In this document: one piece after another, positions 43,807-52,555 of the stretch
Position numbering within the stretch: the first letter of the stretch is position 1
Layout of the letters: every line of letters starts with the position of its first letter
DNA from: Paenibacillus_V sp046244365
GTDB taxonomy: Bacteria > Bacillota > Bacilli > Paenibacillales > NBRC-103111
Assembly (NCBI RefSeq): GCF_046244365.1
Contig: NZ_CP176395.1
Location: forward strand, 682,001 to 746,000
Direction: 5' to 3'
DNA: 64,000 nt
Notes under the pieces: model-generated
The model's database searches: none
Seen by the model: the letters and a program-made list of their open reading frames with translations, nothing else
What the model was told of the DNA's origin: nothing
Program-made: the position numbers and the translations under genes

Positions 43807-44808
43807 ATGAAAGAAGAATTGCAGTACCTGCTGTTGCAGGAGGAAGAATGGGAAGTCCAGGATATCGGCCATGGCGAGTGGGAAGAAATGATGTACTGGG
43901 AGCGGGGGCTGGCGATTTATGAGAAGCTGAACGAGCTTGAGCCGGGCAATGATCAATACCGGTTCATGCTGGTTCGATGCTTGCTCGAGCTGGGTCGCGG
44001 GTTGAAAGGCAGCCGGTCGAATTTGCAGAGAGCGAAAGAGTTGTTCTTGAAGGTTGTCATGGATGACAAGGAGCATTCGCTCGCCTGCTACCGGCTGGGC
44101 TTCCTTTGCTATTATGATCAGAAGTGGAAGGAATCGGCTTCGTATTTCCAGAAGGCTTTGCTGCGGTCGGCGCGGTATCCTCAGCATAAAATCACGGACG
44201 AGCAGACCGTTCGCGCGTACTGCTATCAGGCTCGCGCTTATATGAATGTATCCCGGGAGAGCATGGAACGGGGAGACGGCTTATGGCGGGATCTACCTGC
44301 CGGTCAGAGAGATAAGCTGAAGCAGTTGGTTCTGGATACCAAGGAACAAGTGCACAATGATGAGACGTATAAACCGTATGTGTTATCGGATCAGAAGGGT
44401 GAGCGCTATATTTCCGAGAGTGAGCTGCTAGAGCTGCTTGACGGCGGGCGCATCGTATTAAGCTTCATCGAGGCGCCGAGAACCGTGAGGCTGTACCTGC
44501 CGGAACACACAAGGGTAAGATTAACCGAAAGACCCGCCGAGTATTTACGCATCCTTATGGAGTCGGAACGGCCTCTTAGCGGGGATGAGCTCCATGAGAA
44601 GAAATTCGGTAAGCCGATGGCCAAGCGCAGCTCTGTCGTGAGAGAAAATATCCGCCGCGTGCGGCAAGAAATCGAGCGATACACAAGGGAGTGGAGCAAG
44701 CCGTTCTTGCTGCCCGATGGAGAGGGCTACGGCTGGAACCACCTGGACTGGCCGAATCCGGTGGTCGTATACCGGGATACCGATAGGTACCGGAACGAAA
44801 TGGACTAG
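43807..44808 (+). CDS. TPR protein with C-terminal winged-helix domain
   Basis: 333 residues. The N-terminal 180 residues are TPR-like (GLAIYEKLNELEPGNDQYRFML, SASYFQKALL). The C-terminal 110 resemble an OmpR-type winged helix (RLTERPAEYLRILMESERPLSG, then SSVVRENIRRVRQEIE and LLPDGEGYGWN). Likely a regulator or adaptor acting with the helicase fusion upstream, with which it forms an operon. No receiver or ATPase domain is present. Confidence 0.68.
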   Translation: MKEELQYLLLQEEEWEVQDIGHGEWEEMMYWERGLAIYEKLNELEPGNDQYRFMLVRCLLELGRGLKGSRSNLQRAKELFLKVVMDDKEHSLACYRLGFLCYYDQKWKESASYFQKALLRSARYPQHKITDEQTVRAYCYQARAYMNVSRESMERGDGLWRDLPAGQRDKLKQLVLDTKEQVHNDETYKPYVLSDQKGERYISESELLELLDGGRIVLSFIEAPRTVRLYLPEHTRVRLTERPAEYLRILMESERPLSGDELHEKKFGKPMAKRSSVVRENIRRVRQEIERYTREWSKPFLLPDGEGYGWNHLDWPNPVVVYRDTDRYRNEMD

Positions 44809-44827
44809 CGATAGGAAACAGTAAGAG

Positions 44828-44853
44828 CCGAGGAGCGATTTCCTCGGTTTTTT
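44828..44853 (+). terminator. Terminator after the TPR/winged-helix gene
   Basis: CCGAGGA (44828-44834) pairs with TCCTCGG (44841-44847), followed by six T. Confidence 0.88.
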
Positions 44854-44960
44854 GTTTGTCAACAGAAAGTTTGGCGGGGTGGTCAAAGGGCTGTGACGCA
44901 GCCGTGGTTCAATAATGACAGGAAGAACAACAACATAGGTGCTAAAAGGAGACGATGATC

Positions 44961-45818
44961 ATGAAACGCATACACCAATTGAATAACGGAATCAGCCCGG
45001 CTGAGCAGCTCCACGAGGCTTTGAAGAAGCGCGGCTTCTTAAGCTCCGTTGATGGAGACCTTGTGCTTGTATCGGGTGGGAACGGTTGTAACGATTACAG
45101 CGACCTGCGTCAATTTCTTGAAGGAAACGGGATACCAGCTTGTTACTCGGGAGAGCAGGTGCAAATACTGTGCCCAGTGCTGCCGGGTACATACATGGCC
45201 AAGCTATCAGCCTTGCCTGTCCGTTACAGCCGACCGAACATCCCGAATGGGTTTCACTCCTGGAGAGCTTTCACAAAAAGGAATCATGGCGTCAAATGGA
45301 ATACGCTCTCGCTTGATCGGGGTATCGCCTATCTGGTCAAGACGATGAGCGAAGCGGGGATACTCGTCACCGGAGGTTGCGACGGGCATGGGCGGCAGGA
45401 GCCGCGGGTGTATTTTGCAAGTGCGTATGCGGCTGCATGGTTTGATGTGATCCGGAGGAATTCGTTTGCTGAGTTCAAGCTTAATTACCGCTGGGAGGTC
45501 GTGGAGGGATCGGATAATACCAGCCCAAGGCTGCAGGCGGTACGTGAGCAAGACTCGCCATGGAGCATGCGGATGATCCGCGAAGACGCGATGACGCTCG
45601 GCGATTGGCTGCGCAAGGACGCCGATCGCTTGCGGAGGGCTCGCCGTGAGACGTTCAAGAATAGAAGCATGAAGTTGGATGCGGAGCGGATGTCGGCGAG
45701 CTTCACCGGGCTGTGCAGCTGGATGGAGAATATGACGAACCCAAGGGAGAGGGATTCGAATGAGCAGAGCGATTGCAATGGACGTGAACATGAGGGCAGC
45801 TATGAGGGCGCGGTTTGA
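44961..45818 (+). CDS. Hypothetical protein, 285 residues
   Basis: Starts at ATG 44961, 8 bases after AGGAGA (ATG 44955 is too close to that site). It begins MKRIHQLNNGISPAEQLHEALKKRG. No family recognised; there are several short conserved-looking blocks (LVLVSGGNGCNDYSDL, GYL-like AYLVKTMSEAGILVTGGCDGHG). The last 59 bases overlap the peptidase-like gene, implying translational coupling. Confidence 0.6.
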   Translation: MKRIHQLNNGISPAEQLHEALKKRGFLSSVDGDLVLVSGGNGCNDYSDLRQFLEGNGIPACYSGEQVQILCPVLPGTYMAKLSALPVRYSRPNIPNGFHSWRAFTKRNHGVKWNTLSLDRGIAYLVKTMSEAGILVTGGCDGHGRQEPRVYFASAYAAAWFDVIRRNSFAEFKLNYRWEVVEGSDNTSPRLQAVREQDSPWSMRMIREDAMTLGDWLRKDADRLRRARRETFKNRSMKLDAERMSASFTGLCSWMENMTNPRERDSNEQSDCNGREHEGSYEGAV

Positions 45819-46548
45819 GAACGATCTTTACCGGCTGCTGATGATTACGGCACCTAGCGGGTATGAAGCGCCGGTTGCCCGGTTCTTGGTAAAGAGGCTT
45901 ACGAATGTGACGGATGAAATGTATACGGATGCTTATGGCAATCTTCTGGGTGAGCGGTGCTTCGGTAGCGGGAACGGTCCAACCGTGCTGCTCTGCGCCC
46001 ATATGGACACGGTATGGGTAGATCCTGGCCGCGGTATTAGCTGCCGGGGCGATATTTGGTCAAGCACGAGCGGGCCGCTGGGAGCTGATGACCGGGCCGG
46101 AATTGCGGTTATTATTACCGTAATGGAGAATCTGGAGGAGGCGGGGTTTAACGGAAAGGTCAAGCTGGCCTTCACAAGGGAGGAGGAAATCGGACGCATC
46201 GGCTCGAATGAGATTGATCCGGTATGGCTCGGCGGGGCGGATCTAGCTATAGTCGTGGATCGAAGGGGCTCGCGGGATATTGTCGTCCGGAACGGGCTGA
46301 TGGATTTCTGCGATCAAGAGATGGCGGATTACTTCGAGCGAACCGGAGCGCGTTGCGGCATGCCTGACTGGAAAGCCGTTCGGGGCGGTATCAGCGACGC
46401 TATGACCTTTGCCAAGCACGGCATACCAAGCGTCAACCTATCGGCGGGCTACAAGGATGAGCATACGGAAGAGGAGACGATGAACGTCGAGCATGGGCTT
46501 GATACCGTGAGGTTTGTTTTGGCGGCGGTGACCGATTACCGGCCCTAA
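45760..46548 (+). CDS. M42/M28-like metallopeptidase, short form
   Basis: 262 residues. Metal ligands are present in order: LCAHMDTVW (His, Asp near 80), GADDRAGIAV, LAFTREEEIGRIGS (catalytic Glu pair) and VVDRRG; the last His ligand fits KDEHTEEE. It is shorter than typical M42 aminopeptidases (about 340-360) because the dodecamer-forming insert is small. GGGAGAGG precedes ATG 45760, inside the end of the upstream gene. The substrate is unknown; it may process a peptide rather than act in the general peptide pool. Confidence 0.75.
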   Translation: MSRAIAMDVNMRAAMRARFENDLYRLLMITAPSGYEAPVARFLVKRLTNVTDEMYTDAYGNLLGERCFGSGNGPTVLLCAHMDTVWVDPGRGISCRGDIWSSTSGPLGADDRAGIAVIITVMENLEEAGFNGKVKLAFTREEEIGRIGSNEIDPVWLGGADLAIVVDRRGSRDIVVRNGLMDFCDQEMADYFERTGARCGMPDWKAVRGGISDAMTFAKHGIPSVNLSAGYKDEHTEEETMNVEHGLDTVRFVLAAVTDYRP

Positions 46549-46765
46549 TCTGCGTAATAATAGAAGGAAAACAAAGGCCTATGTCGAAAAATAGGATTGT
46601 AGTGCGATCAATGCAAATACCGAGGCTGTGGGGGCTTGATATGCTGCTCATTACAACCGTAAGAGCTAGAGGGGCTTCGATTTATAATTGCAGCCAAAAA
46701 CAAGATCATGTCGAGAAAAGCTTCTGTGTAAACGGGGCTTTTTTCATTACTGGGGGGAAATGGTA

Positions 46766-47734
46766 ATGTCGTTGCAAGAGTACCTGGTTCAAGGAATCGG
46801 CGTGTTGCGGTCCGAAGTAAGAAGAGATTTCCCGCTCTATCGAATTGACGAAGTAAGCGATGGCCGTGACGAATACGACGCGCTTAATCGGTTGGTGAAG
46901 CGGTACGTAAAGCAATATCATGTATCAGAAGATGATTTTTATGTTGAAGTGCGGCTGCGGCCGACAGGCAGGAGCGGATCTACCCTATTTTTCCCGGAGC
47001 AAAAAAATGAACATGCAAATAATAAAGGGCTTCTTTCCCGATTCTGGATTCGCTTTTCATTATCCGAAACGGAAGAGGAATTAAAAGGATATGGGGAGCA
47101 CTTTAATCAGTTTGTGCAAGAGAAACAATTCAGCGATGGATCGCTTGCCAGAATGCGTGCGCGATACGCAAACCACTTGCATCATATTCGAACCGGGAAG
47201 GTGGTACCCGAAAGCTTTCAATTGAAAGCCGGGACGGGATCGCCGGAAGAGGTGGCGTCATTCTGCGGCGTGCAGGCGGCCCGCTTCTTACGCAGCTTTG
47301 GTTATCGAGTATTCAAGAACGTAAAAGGATATACCGTGGAATCGCTAGGCTGTCAAAATCGCTTTTTTCATGAAGGCAAGTCACAGTTGCTTTCTGCTGT
47401 TGAGTTGGTTATGTACTGGCAATGGGTAACGGGAATTAGAAATGTGAATGTAGACGATGTGTTGTACGATATGGGATACGTCATGGACAACCGGGAAGAA
47501 GAGTACGAACGGATTTTGAAGGGAAAAGGCATCGCTGCCTATGTAGTGAAAGATGACGCGGGAGCCCCGAGTATCTGTGTCGTTAAAGAGCAATATGAGG
47601 AAGCGTATGGAATTCTCAGTGGTATGCATGCGCGGCTCGTGGACGACTACACCGATCCGGATGTAATTTCGAGGAGTCGTGACGGATTCGATGATAACTA
47701 CTATCATAACCTCAATAACATGATGGAGAAATGA
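46766..47734 (+). CDS. Hypothetical protein, 322 residues
   Basis: ATG 46766 is chosen with a GGGGGG-AAA site upstream; earlier in-frame codons look like leader sequence. It reads MSLQEYLVQGIGVLRSEVRRDF. A middle block (EEVASFCGVQAARFLRSFGYRV) could be a small binding helix pair. No known family recognised. It ends before a perfect 19-bp terminator hairpin. Confidence 0.55.
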   Translation: MSLQEYLVQGIGVLRSEVRRDFPLYRIDEVSDGRDEYDALNRLVKRYVKQYHVSEDDFYVEVRLRPTGRSGSTLFFPEQKNEHANNKGLLSRFWIRFSLSETEEELKGYGEHFNQFVQEKQFSDGSLARMRARYANHLHHIRTGKVVPESFQLKAGTGSPEEVASFCGVQAARFLRSFGYRVFKNVKGYTVESLGCQNRFFHEGKSQLLSAVELVMYWQWVTGIRNVNVDDVLYDMGYVMDNREEEYERILKGKGIAAYVVKDDAGAPSICVVKEQYEEAYGILSGMHARLVDDYTDPDVISRSRDGFDDNYYHNLNNMMEK

Positions 47735-47840
47735 ATAGCTGTCTTTTCCAGATGCAGCACGTTGTTTAGATGACTTGTAATCGACGGGACAGGGAGCTAT
47801 TTAAGGGAATTCTCACAGGAGATCGAATGTGACCAAGGTA

Positions 47841-47881
47841 ATCAAGAAGCCCTGACGGCTTAGCCGTCAGGGCTTCTTGAT
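47841..47881. terminator. Perfect bidirectional terminator
   Basis: A 19-base stem (ATCAAGAAGCCCTGACGGC and its complement) with a TTA loop separates convergent genes. Confidence 0.92.
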
Positions 47882-47888
47882 TAAAGAA

Positions 47889-48425
47889 TTACTTAGCGTC
47901 GGACTCGATCACGATGTTGCCTACTACGCTAGCAACCGTAGCGTTGTCGTTTACTTCGACTTTTACGTCGATGCTGCTTTTTACGCCGCTGTTCAGGTCG
48001 AAAGTGAAGGAAGTATTGTCGTTCGTAAGCGTCGTCCAGACGTTCGTACCGCTTACTTTGGCGCTGATGACGACACCGGCAGGAACCGAAGGGTATTTCA
48101 CTTTAACCGAAACGTTGTCGGTGGAGTTGTTTTTTACGTCGAACAGGGAGTTCCAAGTGTACGCGCTGTTCTTTTGCAAACCGAAGATGGCGCCGTCTTT
48201 ACCTTTACCGAAGTTGAAGGAAAGCTTGCCGTCTGCGCCGATAGCAGCCGTTAAGTCTTTATGGCCGATGGTTGCGTTGTCAGCCGTCAGCGCCAGCAGG
48301 GCGTTGTTCGTGTTCGCTACCGTCAGAGTCGAAGCGTTTGTTACCGTTGCGCTCGTATAAGCGAAAGCTGCCATTACGCTTGCTACGCACAACATTGCGA
48401 TTACTGCCAATAAACCTTTTTTCAT
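47889..48425 (-). CDS. DUF1102-like secreted protein (TasA/camelysin-type substrate), paralogue 1
   Basis: 178 residues with a Sec signal peptide (MKKGLLAVIAMLCVASVMAAFAYTSATV) whose AFAYTSA cleavage region is typical of SipW-processed proteins. The mature part is Ala/Thr/Val/Asn-rich beta sheet (NASTLTVANTNNALLAL, FNFGKGKDGAIFGLQ). About half of it aligns with the 48697-49260 paralogue, including FNFGKG and NSxYxW blocks. Likely an extracellular fibre or matrix protein. GGAGG lies 10 bases upstream of the start, behind a 16-base poly-A run on the coding strand. Confidence 0.8.
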   Translation of the reverse strand: MKKGLLAVIAMLCVASVMAAFAYTSATVTNASTLTVANTNNALLALTADNATIGHKDLTAAIGADGKLSFNFGKGKDGAIFGLQKNSAYTWNSLFDVKNNSTDNVSVKVKYPSVPAGVVISAKVSGTNVWTTLTNDNTSFTFDLNSGVKSSIDVKVEVNDNATVASVVGNIVIESDAK

Positions 48426-48440
48426 GATTTGTTGCCTCCA

Positions 48441-48456
48441 TTTTTTTTTTTTTTTT
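48441..48456 (-). repeat. Sixteen-base homopolymer next to a ribosome site
   Basis: Sixteen T on the plus strand, read as poly-A on the coding strand, directly before TGGAGG of the 48425 gene. Tracts of this length change by slippage and could vary expression, or act as an A-rich translation enhancer. Confidence 0.8.
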
Positions 48457-48480
48457 GAATTTAAGCGGGAGCTCTTGATT

Positions 48481-48640
48481 TCATTATGCCGGGAATCCCG
48501 CTCATTCGCGCCCCGCCAAAGAGTGATCTTTAAACGGGAGCGGTATACTCTTCGGCACTACCAATGGACACCCGCCGCTAGCCCGATCTCCGGGAAGGTC
48601 TGGTCCCAGAGAGGGGGGCGAATTATCCTTTCGTACCATC
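48481..48640 (-). promoter_or_regulatory. Leader block A, shared with paralogue 2
   Basis: Upstream of the 48425 gene. On the coding strand it has TGGTACGAAAGGATAA (48623-48638) next to CGCCCCC, then ATTGG, GAGTATAC, TCCCG and CATAATGA, the same blocks in the same order as upstream of the 49260 gene. Candidate promoter/operator array or structured RNA; not matched to a known class. Confidence 0.5.
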
Positions 48641-48654
48641 GGCATTCCGGACAA

Positions 48655-48688
48655 AGAAAAAGCCCGCGATCCCGTAGGACGCGAGCTT
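48655..48688 (-). terminator. Terminator after paralogue 2
   Basis: AGCTCGCGTCC and GGGATCGCGGGCT pair on the minus strand, followed by TTTTTCTTT, just past the stop at 48697. Confidence 0.75.
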
Positions 48689-48696
48689 CCGGAGCT

Positions 48697-49260
48697 TTAG
48701 AACAGTTTAACTTTAGACTCTACGATAATGTTGTAGTTTTGTGCGCCCGTAGGAGCCGTACCATTCGTATCCATCTTAATATCTACCGCTCTCTCTTCTC
48801 CCGGCAGAAGAATGATCGTTGTCAGAGCAGCCGCAATGTCGTTCGTACCGAGCGGAACCCATTCGTTCAGCAAGCCGAAAAGGCGAATCGACCGGATGGA
48901 ATCATTCACGCCGCTCAAGCTTTGGTCTTCGCGGAATTGAACGACGATGGTTTCATTGGAGTTGTTTTTTACTTTGAACAGCTTTTCCCACTCGTACGTG
49001 CTGTTGCGCTGCAGACCGAAGGTTTGGCCTCCCAGCCCCTTACCGAAGTTGAACGTCAGCTTGCCGTTCTCGTAACTGGCCGTACGGTCTTTGTTCCCGA
49101 TGCTGTTGGCGTCGGCTGCAATGAGCGCAACCAAAGCTTCGTTCGTGTTCTTTACATTCAGCGTGGAAGCATTCGTTACGCTGGCGCTGCTGTAAGCCAT
49201 GGCAGCCATCAATCCGCCGATCGCGAGCAGCACGACGATCATCATTAACCCTTTTTTCAT
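48697..49260 (-). CDS. DUF1102-like secreted protein, paralogue 2
   Basis: 187 residues from ATG 49260, which follows AAAGGAG; the longer frame adds a non-signal tail. The signal peptide (MKKGLMMIVVLLAIGGLMAAMAYSSASV) and the NASTLNVKNTNEALVAL block parallel paralogue 1. The mature domain ends in VESKVKLF. It is probably exported and processed by the SipW-type peptidase encoded divergently at 49514. Confidence 0.8.
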   Translation of the reverse strand: MKKGLMMIVVLLAIGGLMAAMAYSSASVTNASTLNVKNTNEALVALIAADANSIGNKDRTASYENGKLTFNFGKGLGGQTFGLQRNSTYEWEKLFKVKNNSNETIVVQFREDQSLSGVNDSIRSIRLFGLLNEWVPLGTNDIAAALTTIILLPGEERAVDIKMDTNGTAPTGAQNYNIIVESKVKLF

Positions 49261-49299
49261 CAGTAAATACTCCTTTGTATGAACGTAGTAAAAGCATGT

Positions 49300-49440
49300 C
49301 CTCATTATGGCAGCAATCCTAAGCTAGCTCATCACGCCACGGTATAGCTTTTGTCAATCGGGAAGTGTACTCTTTCTTTGTTCCTTTGACGTATGCCAAT
49401 AGAGCGGAGGAGGGGGCGGACTTATCCTTTCGTACCAGAC
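49300..49440 (-). promoter_or_regulatory. Leader block B, shared with paralogue 1
   Basis: TGGTACGAAAGGATAA at 49422-49437 (minus strand), followed by CGCCCCC, ATTGG, GAGTACAC, TTCCCG and CATAATGA. The 16-base core is identical to that in leader A. It also lies in front of the divergent signal peptidase gene, so it may control both directions. Confidence 0.5.
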
Positions 49441-49513
49441 GCTCCCCCGCTTCGGAGGGGTCATTCGGGATTGGCGTTTACGCTATAATAAAACCGATAG
49501 GGGTGTTCACTAG

Positions 49514-50629
49514 GTGAAAATACTTTCGCGGTCTTTCAACGTTATCATTTATATCATCATTGCCTTTACGCTAACGGCATCCGTCGGTTCGGTTATTCTG
49601 AAGCACCCTTATTTAATATCTGTGATTCGTTCCAACAGCATGTACCCGCTATTCGAGCGGGGCGATATGGTCATGATCAGCAGAGTATCTGCAGCGGATA
49701 GCGTTAAAATAGGTGATATCGTCGTCTTCAAAACGGAAACCGGTTCTTACGCAACCAAAGGATGGATTATTCACCGCATCATCGGCGGGGACGAGCGGCA
49801 GGGTTACATCACGCAGGGCGATAATAACGAACAAACCGATCAGGCCGTGGGGGGAGCGCCGCCTATCAAGCGGGAATGGATCGCCAGCAAAGCGATGACG
49901 TTCGGCAGCAGCCCGGTCGTGCTGAAGCGGATCGGCTTTATCCCGCTCTGGGCGGAGTCGTTTCGGACCAGCCCGTATGTGCTTCCTGGGATTGCGGTTA
50001 TTCTCGCCGCCATTCTCGGGGTAGGAGAGCTAGTCAAAGGGCGCAGGCGGAAAAAAAAGAAAAAAAGACGCGGTCGCTTCGATATGCAGCTAATTTATGT
50101 TTTTAGCGGATTAACGCTTTCCGTTGTTATAGGCGCAACGATGCTGACTTCCAGCCAGTTTGTTAAGGTCGTTTATGAGGTATCGAGGGATTCCAAAGGC
50201 GTTATCATGGGCAGCGATGTCGGGATCATGCTTTTGGGGGAGCAGATCGAACGTCCGCTGGTTGATTTGGACAATAAAAGCTTCATCCCTCTCGTTGCGT
50301 CCGTGCATACGAATGATCCTCAAATCATTCCAAGCCATAGCAGCCTCACGCTCAGTCCCAAACAATCGGTCCAAACGACGTTTAAGGTGACCGCCGAGCA
50401 TGCCGGCAAGTACGAGTCATCCATTCGCGTGACGATGTTTTATCCGTTTTTGCCGAAAGCTGTCATCCATGCTCTCGATCGGACCAGCTTTTGGCTTGCT
50501 CTCGCCGTAATATCCGTTATACCCGGGTTACCGATCATGCTGATTCCGTTATTCGATGCTAAGCTGCGGGGCAAAACCATAAGCGAGCTTCGCCGGACAG
50601 CTCGTCGCCTTTCCCGCAAATGGGCATAA
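49514..50629 (+). CDS. sipW: SipW-type signal peptidase I with extended C-terminus
   Basis: ER-type (S26B) signal peptidase. Nucleophile Ser42 in SNSMYP, His87 in WIIHRIIGGD replacing the usual Lys, and Asp in ITQGDNN near 103. N-terminal TM at about 8-30, a second TM near 158-172, then a basic stretch (GRRRKKKKKRRGR). A second half with two more TM segments encloses an extracellular beta domain. At 371 residues it is almost twice SipW length. It probably processes the neighbouring DUF1102-like proteins. GTG 49514; TATAAT at 49484-49489. Confidence 0.88.
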   Translation: MKILSRSFNVIIYIIIAFTLTASVGSVILKHPYLISVIRSNSMYPLFERGDMVMISRVSAADSVKIGDIVVFKTETGSYATKGWIIHRIIGGDERQGYITQGDNNEQTDQAVGGAPPIKREWIASKAMTFGSSPVVLKRIGFIPLWAESFRTSPYVLPGIAVILAAILGVGELVKGRRRKKKKKRRGRFDMQLIYVFSGLTLSVVIGATMLTSSQFVKVVYEVSRDSKGVIMGSDVGIMLLGEQIERPLVDLDNKSFIPLVASVHTNDPQIIPSHSSLTLSPKQSVQTTFKVTAEHAGKYESSIRVTMFYPFLPKAVIHALDRTSFWLALAVISVIPGLPIMLIPLFDAKLRGKTISELRRTARRLSRKWA

Positions 50630-50649
50630 CCATTCCTTATCCCATACGT

Positions 50650-50692
50650 AAAAAAGAAGCTTTCGGATATGCATCCGCGAAGCTTCTTTTTT
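50650..50692. terminator. Bidirectional terminator after sipW-like gene
   Basis: AAAAAAGAAGCTT pairs with AAGCTTCTTTTTT with an inner GGAT/ATCC stem. A second small hairpin (CGCCGTC/GACGGCG, about 50746-50761) lies nearer the end of the convergent DUF5305-like gene. Confidence 0.88.
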
Positions 50693-50774
50693 AAAGTCTC
50701 AGGAAGTACATCCTCCGCTGATTGTTCGACTTCTCGGTAAACACGCCGTCAAAAGACGGCGAAGCCGTTTATCC

Positions 50775-51863
50775 TTAGGCTGGCTGAGAAGCGGATTGAA
50801 GGTTACCCATCGCCTTATAGCCGTACATGCAGCTTCCGTCCAAAATGAAATAGGTCACGACTTCTTCGTCCGACTCCTGAAGACGGAGTAGAGGAAGCTC
50901 TTTCTCCTCCGCCATCTGCAGCAGCATATCGAACGACTGAAGGCGGATAAACCGATTTTCCTCCGGTAGGGAAAATTCGGCCAGATGAATCAGCCTCTTG
51001 GCCAGCTTCTTATCGATGGCCGCCGATTCGGAACTCCCGCCATCTCCTTGTTTGCGGCGCATGACGACCAGACCGCCCAGTAATGCTGACAAAAGCAATG
51101 CTCCGGCAGGAAAAATCGATCTTGCTAACGGAATGGAGATCGCTGCACCGAGTACCTCAAGACTTTGAGGCGTTGAACTCGTCTTCTCCGCTGCGTACTC
51201 TTTGGCGTACTCTTTATTACCGATCATTTTCAAGTAGTTGTTTACATATTCGAAATTCAATTCGGGTGACTGGTCGACGGGGAATGTCCGATCCTCGTAC
51301 TTGATCTGTCCGTCCAGCAGCGGCTTGATCTTGATGGTATATTTCTGGGGCTTAAGTTGCGTTTCTTTCTCCACGCGGGCAATAAAGTCGATCATGGACT
51401 CCAGGTTTATGGAAATACTGTCTTGAACCACCTGAAGCTCCTTTCCTGTGGCTTCAAACAACGTTTTGCCCTTCAATTCATATTCCTTTTGCCACATCTG
51501 ATCGGCGGTCAATGTCATGAGGACTCGGTAGCTGCCGCTGACCGCGATATCCTTCTGCGCCTTAAGAGCGTAGTTTATGTTGACCGGCACCGATTTTGTA
51601 ATTCGTGCAAAAATGACCATATCGGGCGTGATGATTTCGTTCTTGGGATAAAGGGCGCTGGCCGTTACCTCTGCCTTATAGTCCAATCGAACGTTACTGT
51701 TTATTTGATTCTCCACCGTCTTCCGGACTTGGACGGCCGGTTTAAGAAACGCTTGAACGGATAGGATCGACAGGAACAGGGTCGAAATCCCCAAAACGGT
51801 TAACAATATTTTACGCTTGATACGCAAACCGTTAAGCCTAGGCAGCTTTTGCAAGTTGATCAT
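50775..51863 (-). CDS. DUF5305-like membrane-anchored extracellular protein
   Basis: 362 residues. TM1 at about 18-38 (KILLTVLGISTLFLSILSV), then a large extracellular beta-rich domain (VNINYALKAQKDIAVSGSYRVLMTLTAD), TM2 near 250-270 and a cytoplasmic helical tail. The pattern matches DUF5305 proteins that accompany SipW-type peptidases in Firmicutes and archaea. Last gene of a four-gene minus-strand operon with a two-component system, 36 bases after the response regulator. Function unknown; possibly assembly or anchoring of the secreted fibres. Confidence 0.7.
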   Translation of the reverse strand: MINLQKLPRLNGLRIKRKILLTVLGISTLFLSILSVQAFLKPAVQVRKTVENQINSNVRLDYKAEVTASALYPKNEIITPDMVIFARITKSVPVNINYALKAQKDIAVSGSYRVLMTLTADQMWQKEYELKGKTLFEATGKELQVVQDSISINLESMIDFIARVEKETQLKPQKYTIKIKPLLDGQIKYEDRTFPVDQSPELNFEYVNNYLKMIGNKEYAKEYAAEKTSSTPQSLEVLGAAISIPLARSIFPAGALLLSALLGGLVVMRRKQGDGGSSESAAIDKKLAKRLIHLAEFSLPEENRFIRLQSFDMLLQMAEEKELPLLRLQESDEEVVTYFILDGSCMYGYKAMGNLQSASQPA

Positions 51864-51899
51864 GGATGAATCGTCTCCCTAATCCATTATTCCGTACAA

Positions 51900-52553
51900 T
51901 CAGAAGCTGACGGGAACCTTGGATTCCCATTGGTTTTTGGACAAACCTTTGGCTAGAGAGAATAAAGCGGCTTGTGTCCGGTCGGTAAGCTCCAGCTTGG
52001 AAAGGATTTGGCTCACATGCTTCTTGACGGTGAATTCCGTGATGACCAGCTTGCGGGCGATATCTTTGTTGCTCAAACCCTCGCCTAGCGCGCTCAGTAC
52101 CTCGCGTTCCTTAGGCGTTAGCGTAATCAAGCCGTCATCCTCAGGGATGTCCGTCCGCATCATCAACTCCATTAAACCGGGATCGTAGTACTTGCGTCCT
52201 CTGGCAATAAGACGAACGGCGTAGAGCAGCTCCTCGGGCAAAGCTTCTTTCAGTACATAGCCGTCTGCGCCGATTTCCTGCGCTCTACGAAAATCATGCT
52301 CATTCGTCGACGACGTGAGGATGACGCATTTGCAGGAATACCGGCTGCGAATCTGTTCGACAAGATCCAGTCCGTTTTCGCGGCCGAGCCTCAGATCGAT
52401 CAATGCCAAATCCGGCTCCGTCGAGCGAACCATTTCAAGAGCCTCCGAGATGGTTTCCGATTCCCCGCACAAGGAGACATTCGGCTCAAGAGAAAGCACG
52501 GAGGAGAGCCCTTTTCTAACCAATGGATGATCATCGACAATCATTACTTTCAC
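51900..52553 (-). CDS. NarL/FixJ-family response regulator
   Basis: 217 residues from GTG 52553, two bases after the histidine kinase stop, preceded by GGAAGGTG. Receiver domain with acidic pocket Asp7/Asp8, phospho-acceptor Asp53 (LIDLRLG), Thr/Ser in ILTSSTNEHD and Lys in YVLKEALPEE. C-terminal LuxR HTH (LTPKEREVLSALGEGLSNKDIARKL). It probably regulates this secretion locus and perhaps its own operon. The frame continues upstream, but that part lies inside the kinase gene. Confidence 0.93.
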   Translation of the reverse strand: MKVMIVDDHPLVRKGLSSVLSLEPNVSLCGESETISEALEMVRSTEPDLALIDLRLGRENGLDLVEQIRSRYSCKCVILTSSTNEHDFRRAQEIGADGYVLKEALPEELLYAVRLIARGRKYYDPGLMELMMRTDIPEDDGLITLTPKEREVLSALGEGLSNKDIARKLVITEFTVKKHVSQILSKLELTDRTQAALFSLAKGLSKNQWESKVPVSF

Positions 52554-52555
52554 GA

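Noticed and set aside
48481..48640. c-di-GMP-I, c-di-AMP or other known riboswitch upstream of the DUF1102-like genes
   Set aside because: None of the conserved blocks of these classes could be found on either strand, unlike the clear class II aptamer at 55003-55075.
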